Shown piece by piece: positions 8,401 to 16,056 of a stretch of 34,321 bases of DNA; position 1 is the stretch's first letter; the number at the start of each line of letters is the position of its first letter. The DNA is from an uncultured Erythrobacteraceae bacterium (GTDB lineage: Bacteria; Pseudomonadota; Alphaproteobacteria; Sphingomonadales; Sphingomonadaceae): assembly GCA_950071875.1 (NCBI GenBank), contig CATMNW010000003.1, positions 1-34,321 of the forward strand. The letters are read 5' to 3'. The notes below the pieces were generated by a model, which saw only the letters and a program-made list of their open reading frames with translations, made no database searches and was not told where the DNA came from. The position numbers were made by a program, and so were the translations under genes.

Positions 8401-10096
8401 GGCGGCCATCATCGAGGACCGTCGGCATTTCCGATCGAACATAGAAACCGAAATCTTCCAGCGCGGGCACCCCTTCGGAAAGGGGCAGGCTTCCTTCCGA
8501 CTGGTAAAGCTTCAGGCGCAGGCAGCCTTCGGCTTCGCGCTCGCAGAAATACATGCGAGCCCCGCGTACGACTTCCTCGCTCTCGATGCTGGCACCAAGA
8601 TTGTGCAAGCGATCAATGTCCAGTGCGGCTTCGCGCGGGCCCCAGCGGCCGCGAAAGGCAGTGGGGAAATGATCGGCAAAGCGCATGGCCAGACCGGCGG
8701 CCCGGCTGGGTTCTTCCAGGGTTGCAAGCTCGGCCTCCACTGCCTCGGTCCAGCCGCGCAGCAAGGTTTGCATCTGCTCTTCCAGCCGCCCCTCGTCGAG
8801 CGCGCTGTCGCCGTCGCGAATGTCGAAAACGAAACGAATGGTGGCAAGATTGCCGCCTTCGACCTCGAGGCTCCAGTCGAGCAGGCGACCGGACGATGCC
8901 TCTTCCAGCAGCGCCTGAATTTCGAGACGCACCTGCGTCGCAACCATGTCGCGCGGCAGCCAGACGAATGCGAACAGGTGACGTGCCAGCGGCGCTTCGA
9001 CCATCGAGAGGCGAGGGCGCGGGCGATCGACCAGGCTCATCATGGTCGTCGCGACACGTTCCACATCCTTCTCGGAGAAGCCGATCAGAAGGTCGTGCGG
9101 CAAAGTGGTCAAAGCATGGACCAGTGCCTTGCCGGCATGACCGGCTTCGTCGAAGCCATGCTTGTCGCGCAATTCGTCAAGCTGGCGACGCAGACGGGGA
9201 ACGCTGCGTGGAGGAGCGGCCAGTGCTGCGCTGGTCCAGACACCGGCATGGATCGACAGCGCGACGGTTTTCTTCCCTTCCATCACCGGAATGATGAAAA
9301 GGTCCAGCGGCACCCGACGGTGTACGTTGCTGAGATGGTTCGCCTTGATGATCAGCGGGCGGCGCGTGTCCGCCCCCTTGTCGAACCAGTCGAAAGCGCG
9401 GTCGAAGGAGGGTTCTGCGAGCAACTGTGGAGTGCTCTTGCGACAGATCCCCAATTCGTCGCTTTGCGTACCATCGCGGTGGCGCTTCGCGTGGCCGAGC
9501 TGAGTGAGCATGCCCGAATTGAGCCAGTCCAGCAGATCGGCGCCTTCCGAATCGTCCTGACGAATACGCTCTGCATCGGAAGCCATGGCTTCCTGCAGCT
9601 TTGTCCAATCGACAACTGCGGCCCGTACGTCGGCGAGGGTTTCCTTCAATCGATCTTGGAGAAGTCGGCGCGTCTTCGCATCGACACGCGCGGCCTCAAT
9701 GTAGATCATCGATTCCCAATAGCCATCTTCGGGATCGCCCTTCGGAATGCCGGTCAGCACTCCTTTTTCGTCACGCTCTACGGGAATGACCGGGTGAACG
9801 AGGCGATCGATCGAGAGGCCGAGCGCAGCGATCGAAGCTGCGACGGAATCGACCAGAAACGGCATGTCGTCGTTGACGACAGCAATGCGGGTAAGGCGTT
9901 TGTCGTCGCTGACGCTTTCGATTGCCATCGCCGACTTGCCGAGCACCCGTTGTGCGGCAACTTCGCCGAGGAACTGGGCGGCATCGCGCAGCTGCGTCTT
10001 GTCGAACGGTGTGTCACCTGAAAGCAGCGACTGCTGCATGCGCTCGGTGATAGCGGTCTGAAGCTTCTTGGGAAGCACGGAACTTGTCGAACCCAT
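5408..10096 (-). CDS. gdhB: NAD-dependent glutamate dehydrogenase, large (180-kDa) class
   Basis: This enzyme oxidatively deaminates glutamate to 2-oxoglutarate with NAD and works mainly in glutamate and arginine catabolism. It is 1562 aa, matching the large bacterial class (GDH-180). The first ~700 residues are the regulatory ACT-like and linker regions (for example IAVVNDDMPFLVDSVAASI at the start). The catalytic core begins around residue 765 with GGLRWSDRRDDFRTEILGLM, followed by VPTGAKGGF and then GCGDMSGDVFGNGMLLS in the dinucleotide-binding part. The C-terminal helical domain is complete. The start has AAGGAG about 11 bases upstream. It is probably first gene of its unit, since 169 bp separate it from the gene upstream on the same strand. 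No promoter could be assigned there with confidence. The gene symbol follows common usage for this class. Confidence 0.96.
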   Translation of the reverse strand: MGSTSSVLPKKLQTAITERMQQSLLSGDTPFDKTQLRDAAQFLGEVAAQRVLGKSAMAIESVSDDKRLTRIAVVNDDMPFLVDSVAASIAALGLSIDRLVHPVIPVERDEKGVLTGIPKGDPEDGYWESMIYIEAARVDAKTRRLLQDRLKETLADVRAAVVDWTKLQEAMASDAERIRQDDSEGADLLDWLNSGMLTQLGHAKRHRDGTQSDELGICRKSTPQLLAEPSFDRAFDWFDKGADTRRPLIIKANHLSNVHRRVPLDLFIIPVMEGKKTVALSIHAGVWTSAALAAPPRSVPRLRRQLDELRDKHGFDEAGHAGKALVHALTTLPHDLLIGFSEKDVERVATTMMSLVDRPRPRLSMVEAPLARHLFAFVWLPRDMVATQVRLEIQALLEEASSGRLLDWSLEVEGGNLATIRFVFDIRDGDSALDEGRLEEQMQTLLRGWTEAVEAELATLEEPSRAAGLAMRFADHFPTAFRGRWGPREAALDIDRLHNLGASIESEEVVRGARMYFCEREAEGCLRLKLYQSEGSLPLSEGVPALEDFGFYVRSEMPTVLDDGRLGTIHDFLLDLKPGADSKALIERAGGIEEAIAAVLNEEAENDPFNRLVPEAGLAAREANWLRAFYRYLRQVGMGFTIYTVVDALAAAPDVTRALVALFIARHDPEFSGDRDSAVEEARSAIKRGLSKVKAINDDRLLRLYNSLVDAILRTNAFAPAAAEALAFKIDSSMVPGLPKPVPYREIFVYSRRVEGIHLRSGPVARGGLRWSDRRDDFRTEILGLMKAQRVKNAVIVPTGAKGGFYPKQLPNPALDREAWAAEGRGSYEVFIRTLLSVTDNIVDEKVVHPDQVVINDGEDPYFVVAADKGTATFSDVANAIADSRDFWLDDAFASGGSKGYDHKAMGITAKGAWVSVQRHFLEMGVDVQTDSIEVAGCGDMSGDVFGNGMLLSKAIKLVAAFDHRHIFLDPDPDPAASWKERKRLFELPRSSWEDYDEKLISRGGGVFRRDAKSIKLTKAIQAKLGIDSKEVEPEALISAILKSQVDLIWFGGIGTYVKASHENNVQVGDPANDALRVDAADLQAKVIGEGANLGITQAARIEFSLHGGRCNTDFIDNSAGVDCSDNEVNIKIALAAAKRSGDLTEPKRVKLLESMTDEVAEIVLEDNRLQALALSIAEQGGAGAVPPQLRLIEALEDRGALDRQTEGLAPSETLARRSADGRGLTRPELAVLLSSTKLVLQDAIEASGLPDDPAVHDLLIEYFPTAMRKKYRAQIESHQLRREIIATGLANRLVNRMGFVHPFELSEEEGVGLADVTAAFVVADKLLGASQLWEELETTDMPEEVRIYLFRHTAGALRSQMADLIRAGASTMPPSELIDSLKDRVSKLMTDSEELLTAASMRQSDKLRTEFIDMGAPEKLAAKVTHLYDMDGAVGLSSLARNADIDVRALTSAFTDLGERIGLDWAQSTSAMMNPSDIWERLLVSGLSRDFQQMRLEFLRRLARRKGAKEDPLAAVEGWAAEHAAAIRQFRSMVGRAQAQGEVAPATLAQVASMARNLLAR

Positions 10097-10265
10097 GCGG
10101 GGCCTCTCTCCTTGCGGCGCATGATGATTTCGTCGCCGCGAAATATGCGAGTCGTGTGATCCACCACTCCGGGGCCGCGCCTAGTCCTGTTGGCACCGGC
10201 TCGCAAGGTGCAGCGCGGGCGAATTTGAAATCGTATGCGACAGACGCGCTGCCGCTACGGCACGC

Positions 10266-11243
10266 TCAAATGGAAAGCGCATCCATTGCCAGTTCCAGCG
10301 ATTTGCTGCGGGCTTCGGGTTCGTACATGCTGCCCCCGAATATGATCTCGTCAGCAGCGGTTCGCTCGATAAAGTTGCGTACCATGTCGGCTGCTTGTTG
10401 CGGCGTGCCGATGGCGCTCGCCTGGCCGATATGAGCAAGCATGGCCTGCGCCTGGGCAGGAAGTTGATCGCGGTAGCCGCGAACAGGCGGCGGAAGCTTC
10501 CCGGGCGTTCCGGCGCGCAGCGCGACGAAGGCCTGTAGCTGGGAAGTCGCGAGGTATTCGGCATCCTCCTCGTTCTCGGCGACGAAAAGGTTCATGGCGG
10601 CCATGACATGGGGCTTCTCACAGGCTTCGCTGGGCTGGAAATCGCGCCGGTATATCTCCAGCGCGGTATCGAGATGATCCGGCGCGAAATGGCTGGCGAA
10701 AGCGTAGGGCAGGCCAAGCTTGGCTGCGAGCTGTGCGCCGAACAGGCTCGACCCAAGCATCCAGAACTCGGGTTTCGCGCCAACGCCGGGCGTTGGATGG
10801 ATCGCCGTTTCGCCCCGCATCAAGGCCATCAGTTCGACCACATCCTGCGGGAACATTTCGGCTGCGCGATGAAGGTCCTTGCGCAGCGCCCGCTGCAGCT
10901 CAGGTCCTGCCCCCGGCGCGCGGCCCAGGCCCAGGTCAATCCGGCCGGGAAAAAGGGCGTCGAGAGTGCCGAACTGTTCGGCAATCTGGAACGGCGAATG
11001 GTTGGGCAGCATGATGCCGCCGGACCCGATGCGGATTTTTGAAGTTGCATTTCCGATGTGTGCAAGCACGACGGAAGTCGCACCTCCGGCGATCCCGGCC
11101 ATCGCATGGTGTTCAGCCACCCAGAAGCGTTTGCAACCGACCTGTTCGGCTGTTCTGGCAAGTTCGGTCGCCGCGCTGAACGCTTCGCTGACCGTACCCC
11201 CTTCACGGACCGGCACGAGGTCGAGAATCGAGAAGTCGGTCAC
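10266..11243 (-). CDS. LLM class flavin-dependent oxidoreductase
   Basis: This is a luciferase-like monooxygenase family protein using reduced FMN (or F420 in some relatives). The substrate is unknown. It has 325 aa with family motifs FWVAEHHAM, KIRIGSGGIMLPNHSP, AEQFGTLDALFPGRIDLGLGRAPG and DEIIFGGSM near the end, resembling the YhbW/bacterial-luciferase-like subgroup. The start codon is GTG at 11243, overlapping the TPR gene stop (GTGA), so it is translationally coupled as the last gene of the chain. A small hairpin (TGCCG/CGGCA) follows the stop but has no T-run. Identification to family is sure; physiological role is not. Confidence 0.93.
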   Translation of the reverse strand: MTDFSILDLVPVREGGTVSEAFSAATELARTAEQVGCKRFWVAEHHAMAGIAGGATSVVLAHIGNATSKIRIGSGGIMLPNHSPFQIAEQFGTLDALFPGRIDLGLGRAPGAGPELQRALRKDLHRAAEMFPQDVVELMALMRGETAIHPTPGVGAKPEFWMLGSSLFGAQLAAKLGLPYAFASHFAPDHLDTALEIYRRDFQPSEACEKPHVMAAMNLFVAENEEDAEYLATSQLQAFVALRAGTPGKLPPPVRGYRDQLPAQAQAMLAHIGQASAIGTPQQAADMVRNFIERTAADEIIFGGSMYEPEARSKSLELAMDALSI

Positions 11244-12076
11244 GATTGCAATTGCTCCAGATATCCGCGCGCCTTGTTTGCCTCGTTGCTTTGTGGCGCC
11301 ACCTCGAGAACGCTTTCGAAGCTGCGGCGCGCCTCTTCATCTCTGCCGGACAGCGCGGCAATAACGCCTGCTTCGAGTCCTACCGCCGGATCCTGCGGCG
11401 AAAGCAGTGCAGCCTGCGCGATCTGTTCGCGAGCCTCCCCCAGCCTTTCCAGGCGCCGGGCAAGCGTAGCCGAGAGCAGCCATGCCCGTGCATTCGCCGG
11501 GTTGCTGGCCCGAGCTGCAGCGAGTGCCGCAACCGCCTCGTCGTTGCGTCCGAGAGCGACGAGGGCGCGCGCGCGGTCGACATGGACGCTTGCGGTAAGT
11601 TCGGTGTCGCCAGCTTCCGTGGCATAACTCACGGCGCGGCCGAACGCGATTTCGGCGATGGCTGGCTTGTCCTGCGCCATCGCGGCATTTCCGGACATGG
11701 CGGCAAGGCGCGATTGATAGGAGGGGGCGCCCGGCGGAACTTCACCCGCAGCGAGGTCGAAGGCTCGCTGGGCGCCATCGAAATCTTCCTGCCGCACGAG
11801 GGCAAGGCCGAGGCAATGGGCCGATTGCGCAAGTTCGAGCTGGTGGCCAGCGGTTTCGCGCCAGGTCTGCGCCATATCGCTGGCGGCTTCCGGATCATCG
11901 GCTGCAAGAGTGACGCATTCGGCCAGCTTGCCGCCGGAGTTGACCGATGTTTGGGGGGCGGTTTCTACCGTACGCTCCGGCCGCTCGCGCAGTTCATCCG
12001 GTAGACCGGGAAAGGCGTTGGCAGTCGGATTGGGGCCGACCTGCATCACAAGCAGGGCGATTGCGGAGGCGATCAT
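11240..12076 (-). CDS. TPR-repeat protein, probably exported
   Basis: This is a 278-aa tetratricopeptide-repeat protein of unknown partner. The N-terminus (MIASAIALLVMQVGPNPTANA) looks like a short signal peptide or anchor. The rest is Ala/Glu-rich helical repeats, for example QEDFDGAQRAFDLA, GRNDEAVAALAAARASNPANARAW, ERLGEAREQIAQAALLSPQDP and GRDEEARRSFESVLEVAPQSNEA. The start is the ATG overlapping the hydrolase stop (ATGA), with AAAGG 6-7 bases upstream. A longer upstream extension to 12580 belongs to the wrong frame of the hydrolase. It sits between the hydrolase and the LLM oxidoreductase with overlaps on both sides. Proteins of this kind usually scaffold protein-protein contacts; nothing in the sequence identifies the partner. 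Confidence 0.87.
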   Translation of the reverse strand: MIASAIALLVMQVGPNPTANAFPGLPDELRERPERTVETAPQTSVNSGGKLAECVTLAADDPEAASDMAQTWRETAGHQLELAQSAHCLGLALVRQEDFDGAQRAFDLAAGEVPPGAPSYQSRLAAMSGNAAMAQDKPAIAEIAFGRAVSYATEAGDTELTASVHVDRARALVALGRNDEAVAALAAARASNPANARAWLLSATLARRLERLGEAREQIAQAALLSPQDPAVGLEAGVIAALSGRDEEARRSFESVLEVAPQSNEANKARGYLEQLQS

Positions 12077-12816
12077 GCGGTACCTTTCGAAAGAGCTTCG
12101 ACCGTGCGCAGCAGCAGGGCAATATCCTGTTCCCGCGAAAGCCGGTGATCGCCGTCCTTTAGCAGCGTGACCTGTATATCGTCCGAACGCAGGGCTTCGG
12201 CCAATTGCATGCTGATGTTCCACGGAACGTCGGTGTCGCGCTGGCTGTGGATCAGGCGAACCGGGGCATCGATCGGAATTTCGGCGCCAAGAAGGAGCTG
12301 TGACTGCCCATCCGCCCAGAACGCCGGGTGCATCGGTGTGGGGTCCGGACCATAGGGGTTTTCGTCGTACACCGTTTCGCCCCCGGCGAGTTTCGCCTTG
12401 TCCATGTCCGACCGGCCCCAGTCGGTGAAATCGGGTGCGGAAGCGACGCCGATCATTCCGGCCAGCCGGCCTTCCAGCTTCATGCCGACCATCAGCATAA
12501 GCCAGCCACCCATCGATGATCCTATTATAATAACCGGGCCGTCGAGTACCGATTCGATCAGCGCAAGGACTTCGTCGCACCAGCGTGAGAGCGTTCCATT
12601 GGCAAAATCGCCCTCGCTCTGACCGCAGCCGGAGTAGTCCAGCAGCAGGCAGGCGCGACCTTGTTCGCGTGCCCAGTCGAACAGGGCCGTCGCCTTGCCG
12701 CCGGTCATGTCGGACAGGTACCCGGGCAGGAACACGAGTGCGGGGCCTGAGCCGCGAATGTGCCGATAGGCGATACGCCGCCCGTCGGGCATGGCGAAAT
12801 GTTTCGTGTCGAACAT
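12073..12816 (-). CDS. Alpha/beta hydrolase
   Basis: This is a serine hydrolase of the alpha/beta fold with unknown substrate, about 247 aa. The oxyanion region is FLPGYLSDMTG and the strand/turn motif is LLLDYSGCGQSEG. The nucleophile elbow is GSSMGG with Ser101, and the C-terminal catalytic His is likely the H of DGDHRLS, with the Asp in HSQRDTDVP. This layout resembles BAAT/prolyl-oligopeptidase-like and YqiA-type carboxylesterases. I chose ATG 12816 (MFDTKHFAMPDG). A TTG at 12852 with a GAGG just before it would add 12 residues and leave almost no gap to the M48 gene. It is coupled to the downstream TPR gene by ATGA. Confidence 0.9.
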   Translation of the reverse strand: MFDTKHFAMPDGRRIAYRHIRGSGPALVFLPGYLSDMTGGKATALFDWAREQGRACLLLDYSGCGQSEGDFANGTLSRWCDEVLALIESVLDGPVIIIGSSMGGWLMLMVGMKLEGRLAGMIGVASAPDFTDWGRSDMDKAKLAGGETVYDENPYGPDPTPMHPAFWADGQSQLLLGAEIPIDAPVRLIHSQRDTDVPWNISMQLAEALRSDDIQVTLLKDGDHRLSREQDIALLLRTVEALSKGTA

Positions 12817-12856
12817 GGCTCTCGATGTCGCGTCGAGACCCGTGGATTGCAAGGCC

Positions 12857-13933
12857 TCAGAAAAACTCGAATTCCTCGACTTCGGGATCCTGCTCGCACA
12901 TGGTTTTGAGAGCTTTGAATTCGTCTTCGGTCAGCACGGGGGGATATTCCGCACCTTTCCGCGCGGCATCGCGATAGGCTTTGGCACGTTCGCCGGATGA
13001 CGGATGGCTGGCCAGCCATCCCACCAGCGCGTTGCTGTCTTCGGTATCGCCGTATTCGTCGGCCATGCGTTCGAAGAACCCGGCTGCACCCAGTGGCGAG
13101 ACATTGCTTTGTGCCATGCGGGCGCGGGCGTAATCGTCCGCTTCGCGTTCCGCGTCGCGTGAATACCCCATGGAAGCGAGGCCGAAGACCGAATTGGTCA
13201 CCCCCGAATCCGCACCTGCAAGCAGGATCGAAAGACCGAACTGGCGTAGCAGCGCGGTCATCACGTGCCTTTCGCGTACGTGGCCGACTTCGTGTGCCAG
13301 CACGCCTGCCAATTCCTCGGCACTTTCCGCCTGCTGTACCAGCCCGTCGAACAGCAGCACCTGTCCACCGGGTAGGGCCACGGCGTTGACCATTTCCATG
13401 TTGGCCACGCCTGCGCGCACCTTTTCCTCTTCCGGATCGACCTTCTCGAGCAGCTTGGCGAGTGCAGCGTCGCCGGCAGGCGTGTGGCAGATGCGGCCAC
13501 CGAAATCGCCGACCATTGCGTCACCGATGTTGCGTTCCCAGCTTGTCGGGATGCGCGGGCCGAGCCAGTCGGGCGCGGTCATGAACAGCGCGACTGCCGC
13601 GATACTGACGACTGCGAAAATACCGGCTGCTTTCCCGAGGCCGAGGCGGTCGACCCAGGCTCCATACGTATGCGCGGCCGGAAGCCGTGCGGCGAGGCCC
13701 GGCGGGATATCTGCTGGCAATATCAAACGGAAATCGGGCGTGCTTTCGCGGCGATAGATGACGGTCCGGGACCGCGCTTCGCCAAAGACAAGGTCGCTGG
13801 CGGCGAACCCGTCCCTTGCTGTCGGGGACGTTAGCTCGAAAGTCTCACCCCCGTCCCACGTCAATTCGCCCGAATGGCGAACCGCGCTCGTGCCGTCGTA
13901 CCATTGCGCTTCTGTCTTGAATGGGCTCTCCAT
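12857..13933 (-). CDS. M48 family metallopeptidase (membrane-anchored)
   Basis: This zinc metalloprotease of the HtpX/Oma1/LoiP group is likely involved in membrane or envelope protein quality control. It is 358 aa. The N-terminal ~100 residues form an extra domain rich in beta-type sequence, followed by a membrane helix (AAGIFAVVSIAAVALFM). The peptidase domain holds the zinc motif HEVGH at residues 214-218 and the third ligand in DAEREADDYA. SHPSSGERAKAYRDAA near the C-terminus is also typical of the family. The start MESPFKTE lies 4 bases after the DUF898 stop. An upstream in-frame extension to 13981 overlaps that gene and is unlikely. Pairing of DUF898 with an M48 peptidase points to a shared membrane role, which is inference. 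Confidence 0.92.
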   Translation of the reverse strand: MESPFKTEAQWYDGTSAVRHSGELTWDGGETFELTSPTARDGFAASDLVFGEARSRTVIYRRESTPDFRLILPADIPPGLAARLPAAHTYGAWVDRLGLGKAAGIFAVVSIAAVALFMTAPDWLGPRIPTSWERNIGDAMVGDFGGRICHTPAGDAALAKLLEKVDPEEEKVRAGVANMEMVNAVALPGGQVLLFDGLVQQAESAEELAGVLAHEVGHVRERHVMTALLRQFGLSILLAGADSGVTNSVFGLASMGYSRDAEREADDYARARMAQSNVSPLGAAGFFERMADEYGDTEDSNALVGWLASHPSSGERAKAYRDAARKGAEYPPVLTEDEFKALKTMCEQDPEVEEFEFF

Positions 13934-13937
13934 CGGG

Positions 13938-15029
13938 TCAGATCGCCCCCATGTCGAACGCATCCAGCAGCCCTTCGCCATGTTTGGCCGTACTGGTCTG
14001 TGACTGGGTCAGCTCGTCGAGCAGTATCTCCCCTCCAGCCTCGAGATGGGTCATGAAGAACTTCCAGTGTCGATAGGACAGGAAGATCAATCCGATGCCG
14101 AAAGTGAAGACGACCAGCACCGCATCGATGACGAGCAGCTTGATCCAGTCGATGGTGGAAGCTTCGAAAGTGAAGTGCAATTCGCGCCACCGTGTAGCGC
14201 CTACGACCTCGCGGTAGAATTTCGCATAGAAAGCCACCGCGATCAGGCCCAGTCCAAGATAGAAGAACAGGATAAGGCCGAGAAATCCCAGGAAGCCGCC
14301 TATCGCCACCCCGTCTTCACCGCCGACGCCATACCCCGCAAGCATACCCATGCCGGCCATGATGACGCCACCCACGAACAGCACGAACGGGGCAAGGTAG
14401 AACAGCAGGAACCGTGCGAAAACACCGCCTGGTTCCGCACTTGTTTCGAACGCGAAGGGGCCGAAACTCATCTTGTTCCAGCGTTCGTTCCAAAGGCTGG
14501 TCATCGACCATGGGATCAGAAGGCCAGCCGGCAACCAGCCGACAATGTTCTTCCACATGTAGGACAGACCGAAGACGAACCCGTTGTGATCGCTTCCGCC
14601 ACGGATGCCGCGCCAGCGGGTGCGCGACAAGCGGTACCTCAGACCCCGGAAGCGCGCCACGCCGCCCAGATAGAAGATGGAAGCAAAGGCCAGCACACCA
14701 AGCGCTGTGCCGATGGCTTCGTGCCCCCGGGCGATCAGCGCCTGCGCGATGAAGGTCACGCCGAAATAGGGTACGCCGAACAGGACCAGCACGATCAGGA
14801 ACCCGAGGAACAGTTCCTTGCCGGTGCCGGACCATTCCAGGTGTTCGTCCACGAAACGCGTGCGCGACCAGAGGTATTGTCGCTCGCGTGCAGTGGCCCA
14901 GAACCGGTATATGCCCAGCGTGACGATCGTCAGCAGCAGGTTCGGCAAGGCAATCCGGGCGAAATCCTTCCAGTTGCCTTCGAATACGAAAGCACTGTCT
15001 GCTCCATCGATATCGTGCGACCCGCCCAT
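13938..15029 (-). CDS. DUF898 (YjgN-like) multi-pass inner membrane protein
   Basis: This is a 363-aa polytopic membrane protein of the YjgN/DUF898 family, of unknown function. It contains the family signature near the N-terminus (FVFEGNWKDFARIALPNLLLT), followed by GIYRFWATARERQYLWSRTRF, and a repeat of the pattern at the C-terminus (IFLSYRHWKFFMTHLE). About seven or eight hydrophobic helices are visible. The start is ATG 15029; the open frame continues only to a TTG at 15089, which would lie inside the hairpin region. The GGGGG run of its probable ribosome site is inside the 3' arm of the hairpin at 15040-15080, so translation may depend on that fold. It heads the five-gene chain ending with the LLM oxidoreductase. 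Confidence 0.92.
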   Translation of the reverse strand: MGGSHDIDGADSAFVFEGNWKDFARIALPNLLLTIVTLGIYRFWATARERQYLWSRTRFVDEHLEWSGTGKELFLGFLIVLVLFGVPYFGVTFIAQALIARGHEAIGTALGVLAFASIFYLGGVARFRGLRYRLSRTRWRGIRGGSDHNGFVFGLSYMWKNIVGWLPAGLLIPWSMTSLWNERWNKMSFGPFAFETSAEPGGVFARFLLFYLAPFVLFVGGVIMAGMGMLAGYGVGGEDGVAIGGFLGFLGLILFFYLGLGLIAVAFYAKFYREVVGATRWRELHFTFEASTIDWIKLLVIDAVLVVFTFGIGLIFLSYRHWKFFMTHLEAGGEILLDELTQSQTSTAKHGEGLLDAFDMGAI

Positions 15030-15034
15030 TCCTG

Positions 15035-15080
15035 AAAACCCCCTTCGATCCCTGTCCGGCCACGTCGGGTATCGAAGGGG
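15035..15080 (-). terminator. Terminator-like hairpin after XRE gene, overlapping DUF898 ribosome site
   Basis: A perfect 10-bp inverted repeat (CCCCTTCGAT/ATCGAAGGGG, 15040-15049 and 15071-15080) is extended inside by three G-C pairs. On the minus-strand transcript it is followed by GTTTTC. This is a plausible weak intrinsic terminator separating the XRE unit from the DUF898 chain. Its 3' arm also carries the purine run AAGGGGG, 9 bases before the DUF898 ATG, so it could act as an attenuator or translational switch instead. Confidence 0.6.
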
Positions 15081-15101
15081 TCGTGTCAATCGGCGTCGGT
15101 G

Positions 15102-15296
15102 CTATTCGTCGCGCAGGAAAATCTCTTCGATTGCCATTTCGAATACGTCGGCGATGCGAAAGGCGAGCGGTAGAGAAGGGTCATAGCGGCCGGTTTCGAT
15201 GGCGTTCACGCTCTGGCGGGAAACGTCGAGACGTGTGGCGAGGTCCTGCTGGCTCCAGTCGCGTTCGGCGCGCAGGACCTTGAGGCGGTTCTTCAT
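15102..15296 (-). CDS. XRE-family helix-turn-helix regulator (short, 64 aa)
   Basis: This is a single-domain DNA-binding protein of the Cro/CI (XRE, COG1476) type. The helix-turn-helix covers residues 15-41 (SQQDLATRLDVSRQSVNAIE, then TGRYDPS), and the C-terminus (FEMAIEEIFLRDE) is the short tail typical of these 65-70-aa repressors. The ATG overlaps the stop of the upstream membrane protein gene (ATGA). It is the third gene of a unit whose promoter region carries repeated operator-like sites at 16057-16111, so autoregulation is likely. Small regulators of this kind are often co-transcribed with membrane proteins. The signal sensed is unknown. Confidence 0.94.
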   Translation of the reverse strand: MKNRLKVLRAERDWSQQDLATRLDVSRQSVNAIETGRYDPSLPLAFRIADVFEMAIEEIFLRDE

Positions 15297-15868
15297 GCGC
15301 CGCGCACCTTCTGCCACAGTTGCGCAAGGCCCAGTCCGATGGCCCAGACAGGCAATACCCACCAGGCCCAGATATGCGGGACCAGTTCGAACATCTCCAG
15401 GAAACCCCAGAAAATGCCTACGGCCAGCACGAAGCCCAGTGCTACGAGCGATGCCATGATCGTGCGGTGGCGCAGGTATTCGTCCTGTTCATCCGCAATA
15501 TAGCGGGCCATGGCCCAGATGATCCCGAAGGTCGGCAGGGTCGGCAAAAGCGAAATCGCGAAAACGACCGGGCGGCTGAGTTCGTAATCGTTCCACAATG
15601 TTACCGCGATGCCGAGACCGAGCACATAGCCAAAGCTGCTCAACAGTACGCGCTGGTTATAAGTGGCCATGGCCGGGCTGGCGCAGGAACCTGCGCGCCG
15701 CATGGGAATGATGAGTGAACCGGTAGCGATTGCCAGCAGGATGAAGCCGGTTGTCCCGTTGATCGCACCGCTGATCCTGAGTGCGCCGATGATCGCCGTG
15801 CTCAGGAAAAAGAGGCTGACCCACAGGCGGTGCGAGCGCTTCGGAGGCACGGTGTCGCCGCCGGTCAT
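15293..15868 (-). CDS. Multi-pass membrane protein of unknown function
   Basis: I do not recognise a named family with confidence. The 191-aa protein has about six hydrophobic segments, for example LWVSLFFLSTAIIGAL, GTTGFILLAIATGSLIIPM, VLLSSFGYVLGLGIAVTLW, PVVFAISLLPTLPTFGIIW, IMASLVALGFVLAVGIFWGF and WAWWVLPVWAIGLGLAQLW. The acidic loop DEQDEYLRHR between helices 4 and 5 looks cytosolic. It overlaps genes on both sides by four bases (ATGA). Its placement directly before a short XRE repressor matches the common arrangement of DUF2178-like membrane proteins with XRE regulators, so a linked sensing or target role is possible. That link is inference. Confidence 0.85.
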   Translation of the reverse strand: MTGGDTVPPKRSHRLWVSLFFLSTAIIGALRISGAINGTTGFILLAIATGSLIIPMRRAGSCASPAMATYNQRVLLSSFGYVLGLGIAVTLWNDYELSRPVVFAISLLPTLPTFGIIWAMARYIADEQDEYLRHRTIMASLVALGFVLAVGIFWGFLEMFELVPHIWAWWVLPVWAIGLGLAQLWQKVRGA

Positions 15869-16038
15869 GCCCGCACCTTTTGGCAGGTGCCCGGTTTGAT
15901 GAAGCCCAATGTCGCCAGCACCGGCAGGGCGATGACGCTGTACTGTGCCAGCTCTTCCGGCACGATGCCGAAAACTGCGAGCAGGGCGATGCCGAGCAGC
16001 GCAGCGGCCCAGAACAGCGAGTGTCTGAATATGTTCAT
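15865..16038 (-). CDS. Small two-helix membrane protein (57 aa)
   Basis: No named family recognised. The protein has two hydrophobic helices (SLFWAAALLGIALLAVFG and YSVIALPVLATLGFI) joined by a short acidic turn (VPEELAQ) and ends in a basic tail containing a Cys. The start at 16038 is supported by AAGGAAAGGA ending about 8 bases upstream. A longer frame to 16071 would run into the operator region. It is the first gene of the XRE unit, about 20 bases downstream of the palindrome at 16057-16078, and its stop overlaps the next start. Confidence 0.8.
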   Translation of the reverse strand: MNIFRHSLFWAAALLGIALLAVFGIVPEELAQYSVIALPVLATLGFIKPGTCQKVRA

Positions 16039-16056
16039 GGCAATTGTCCTTTCCTT

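Noticed and set aside
8096..10021. 641-codon open frame on the plus strand opposite gdh
   Set aside because: It lies wholly antisense to a clearly recognised glutamate dehydrogenase. The translation has no recognisable domain, and long antisense frames are common in GC-rich DNA.
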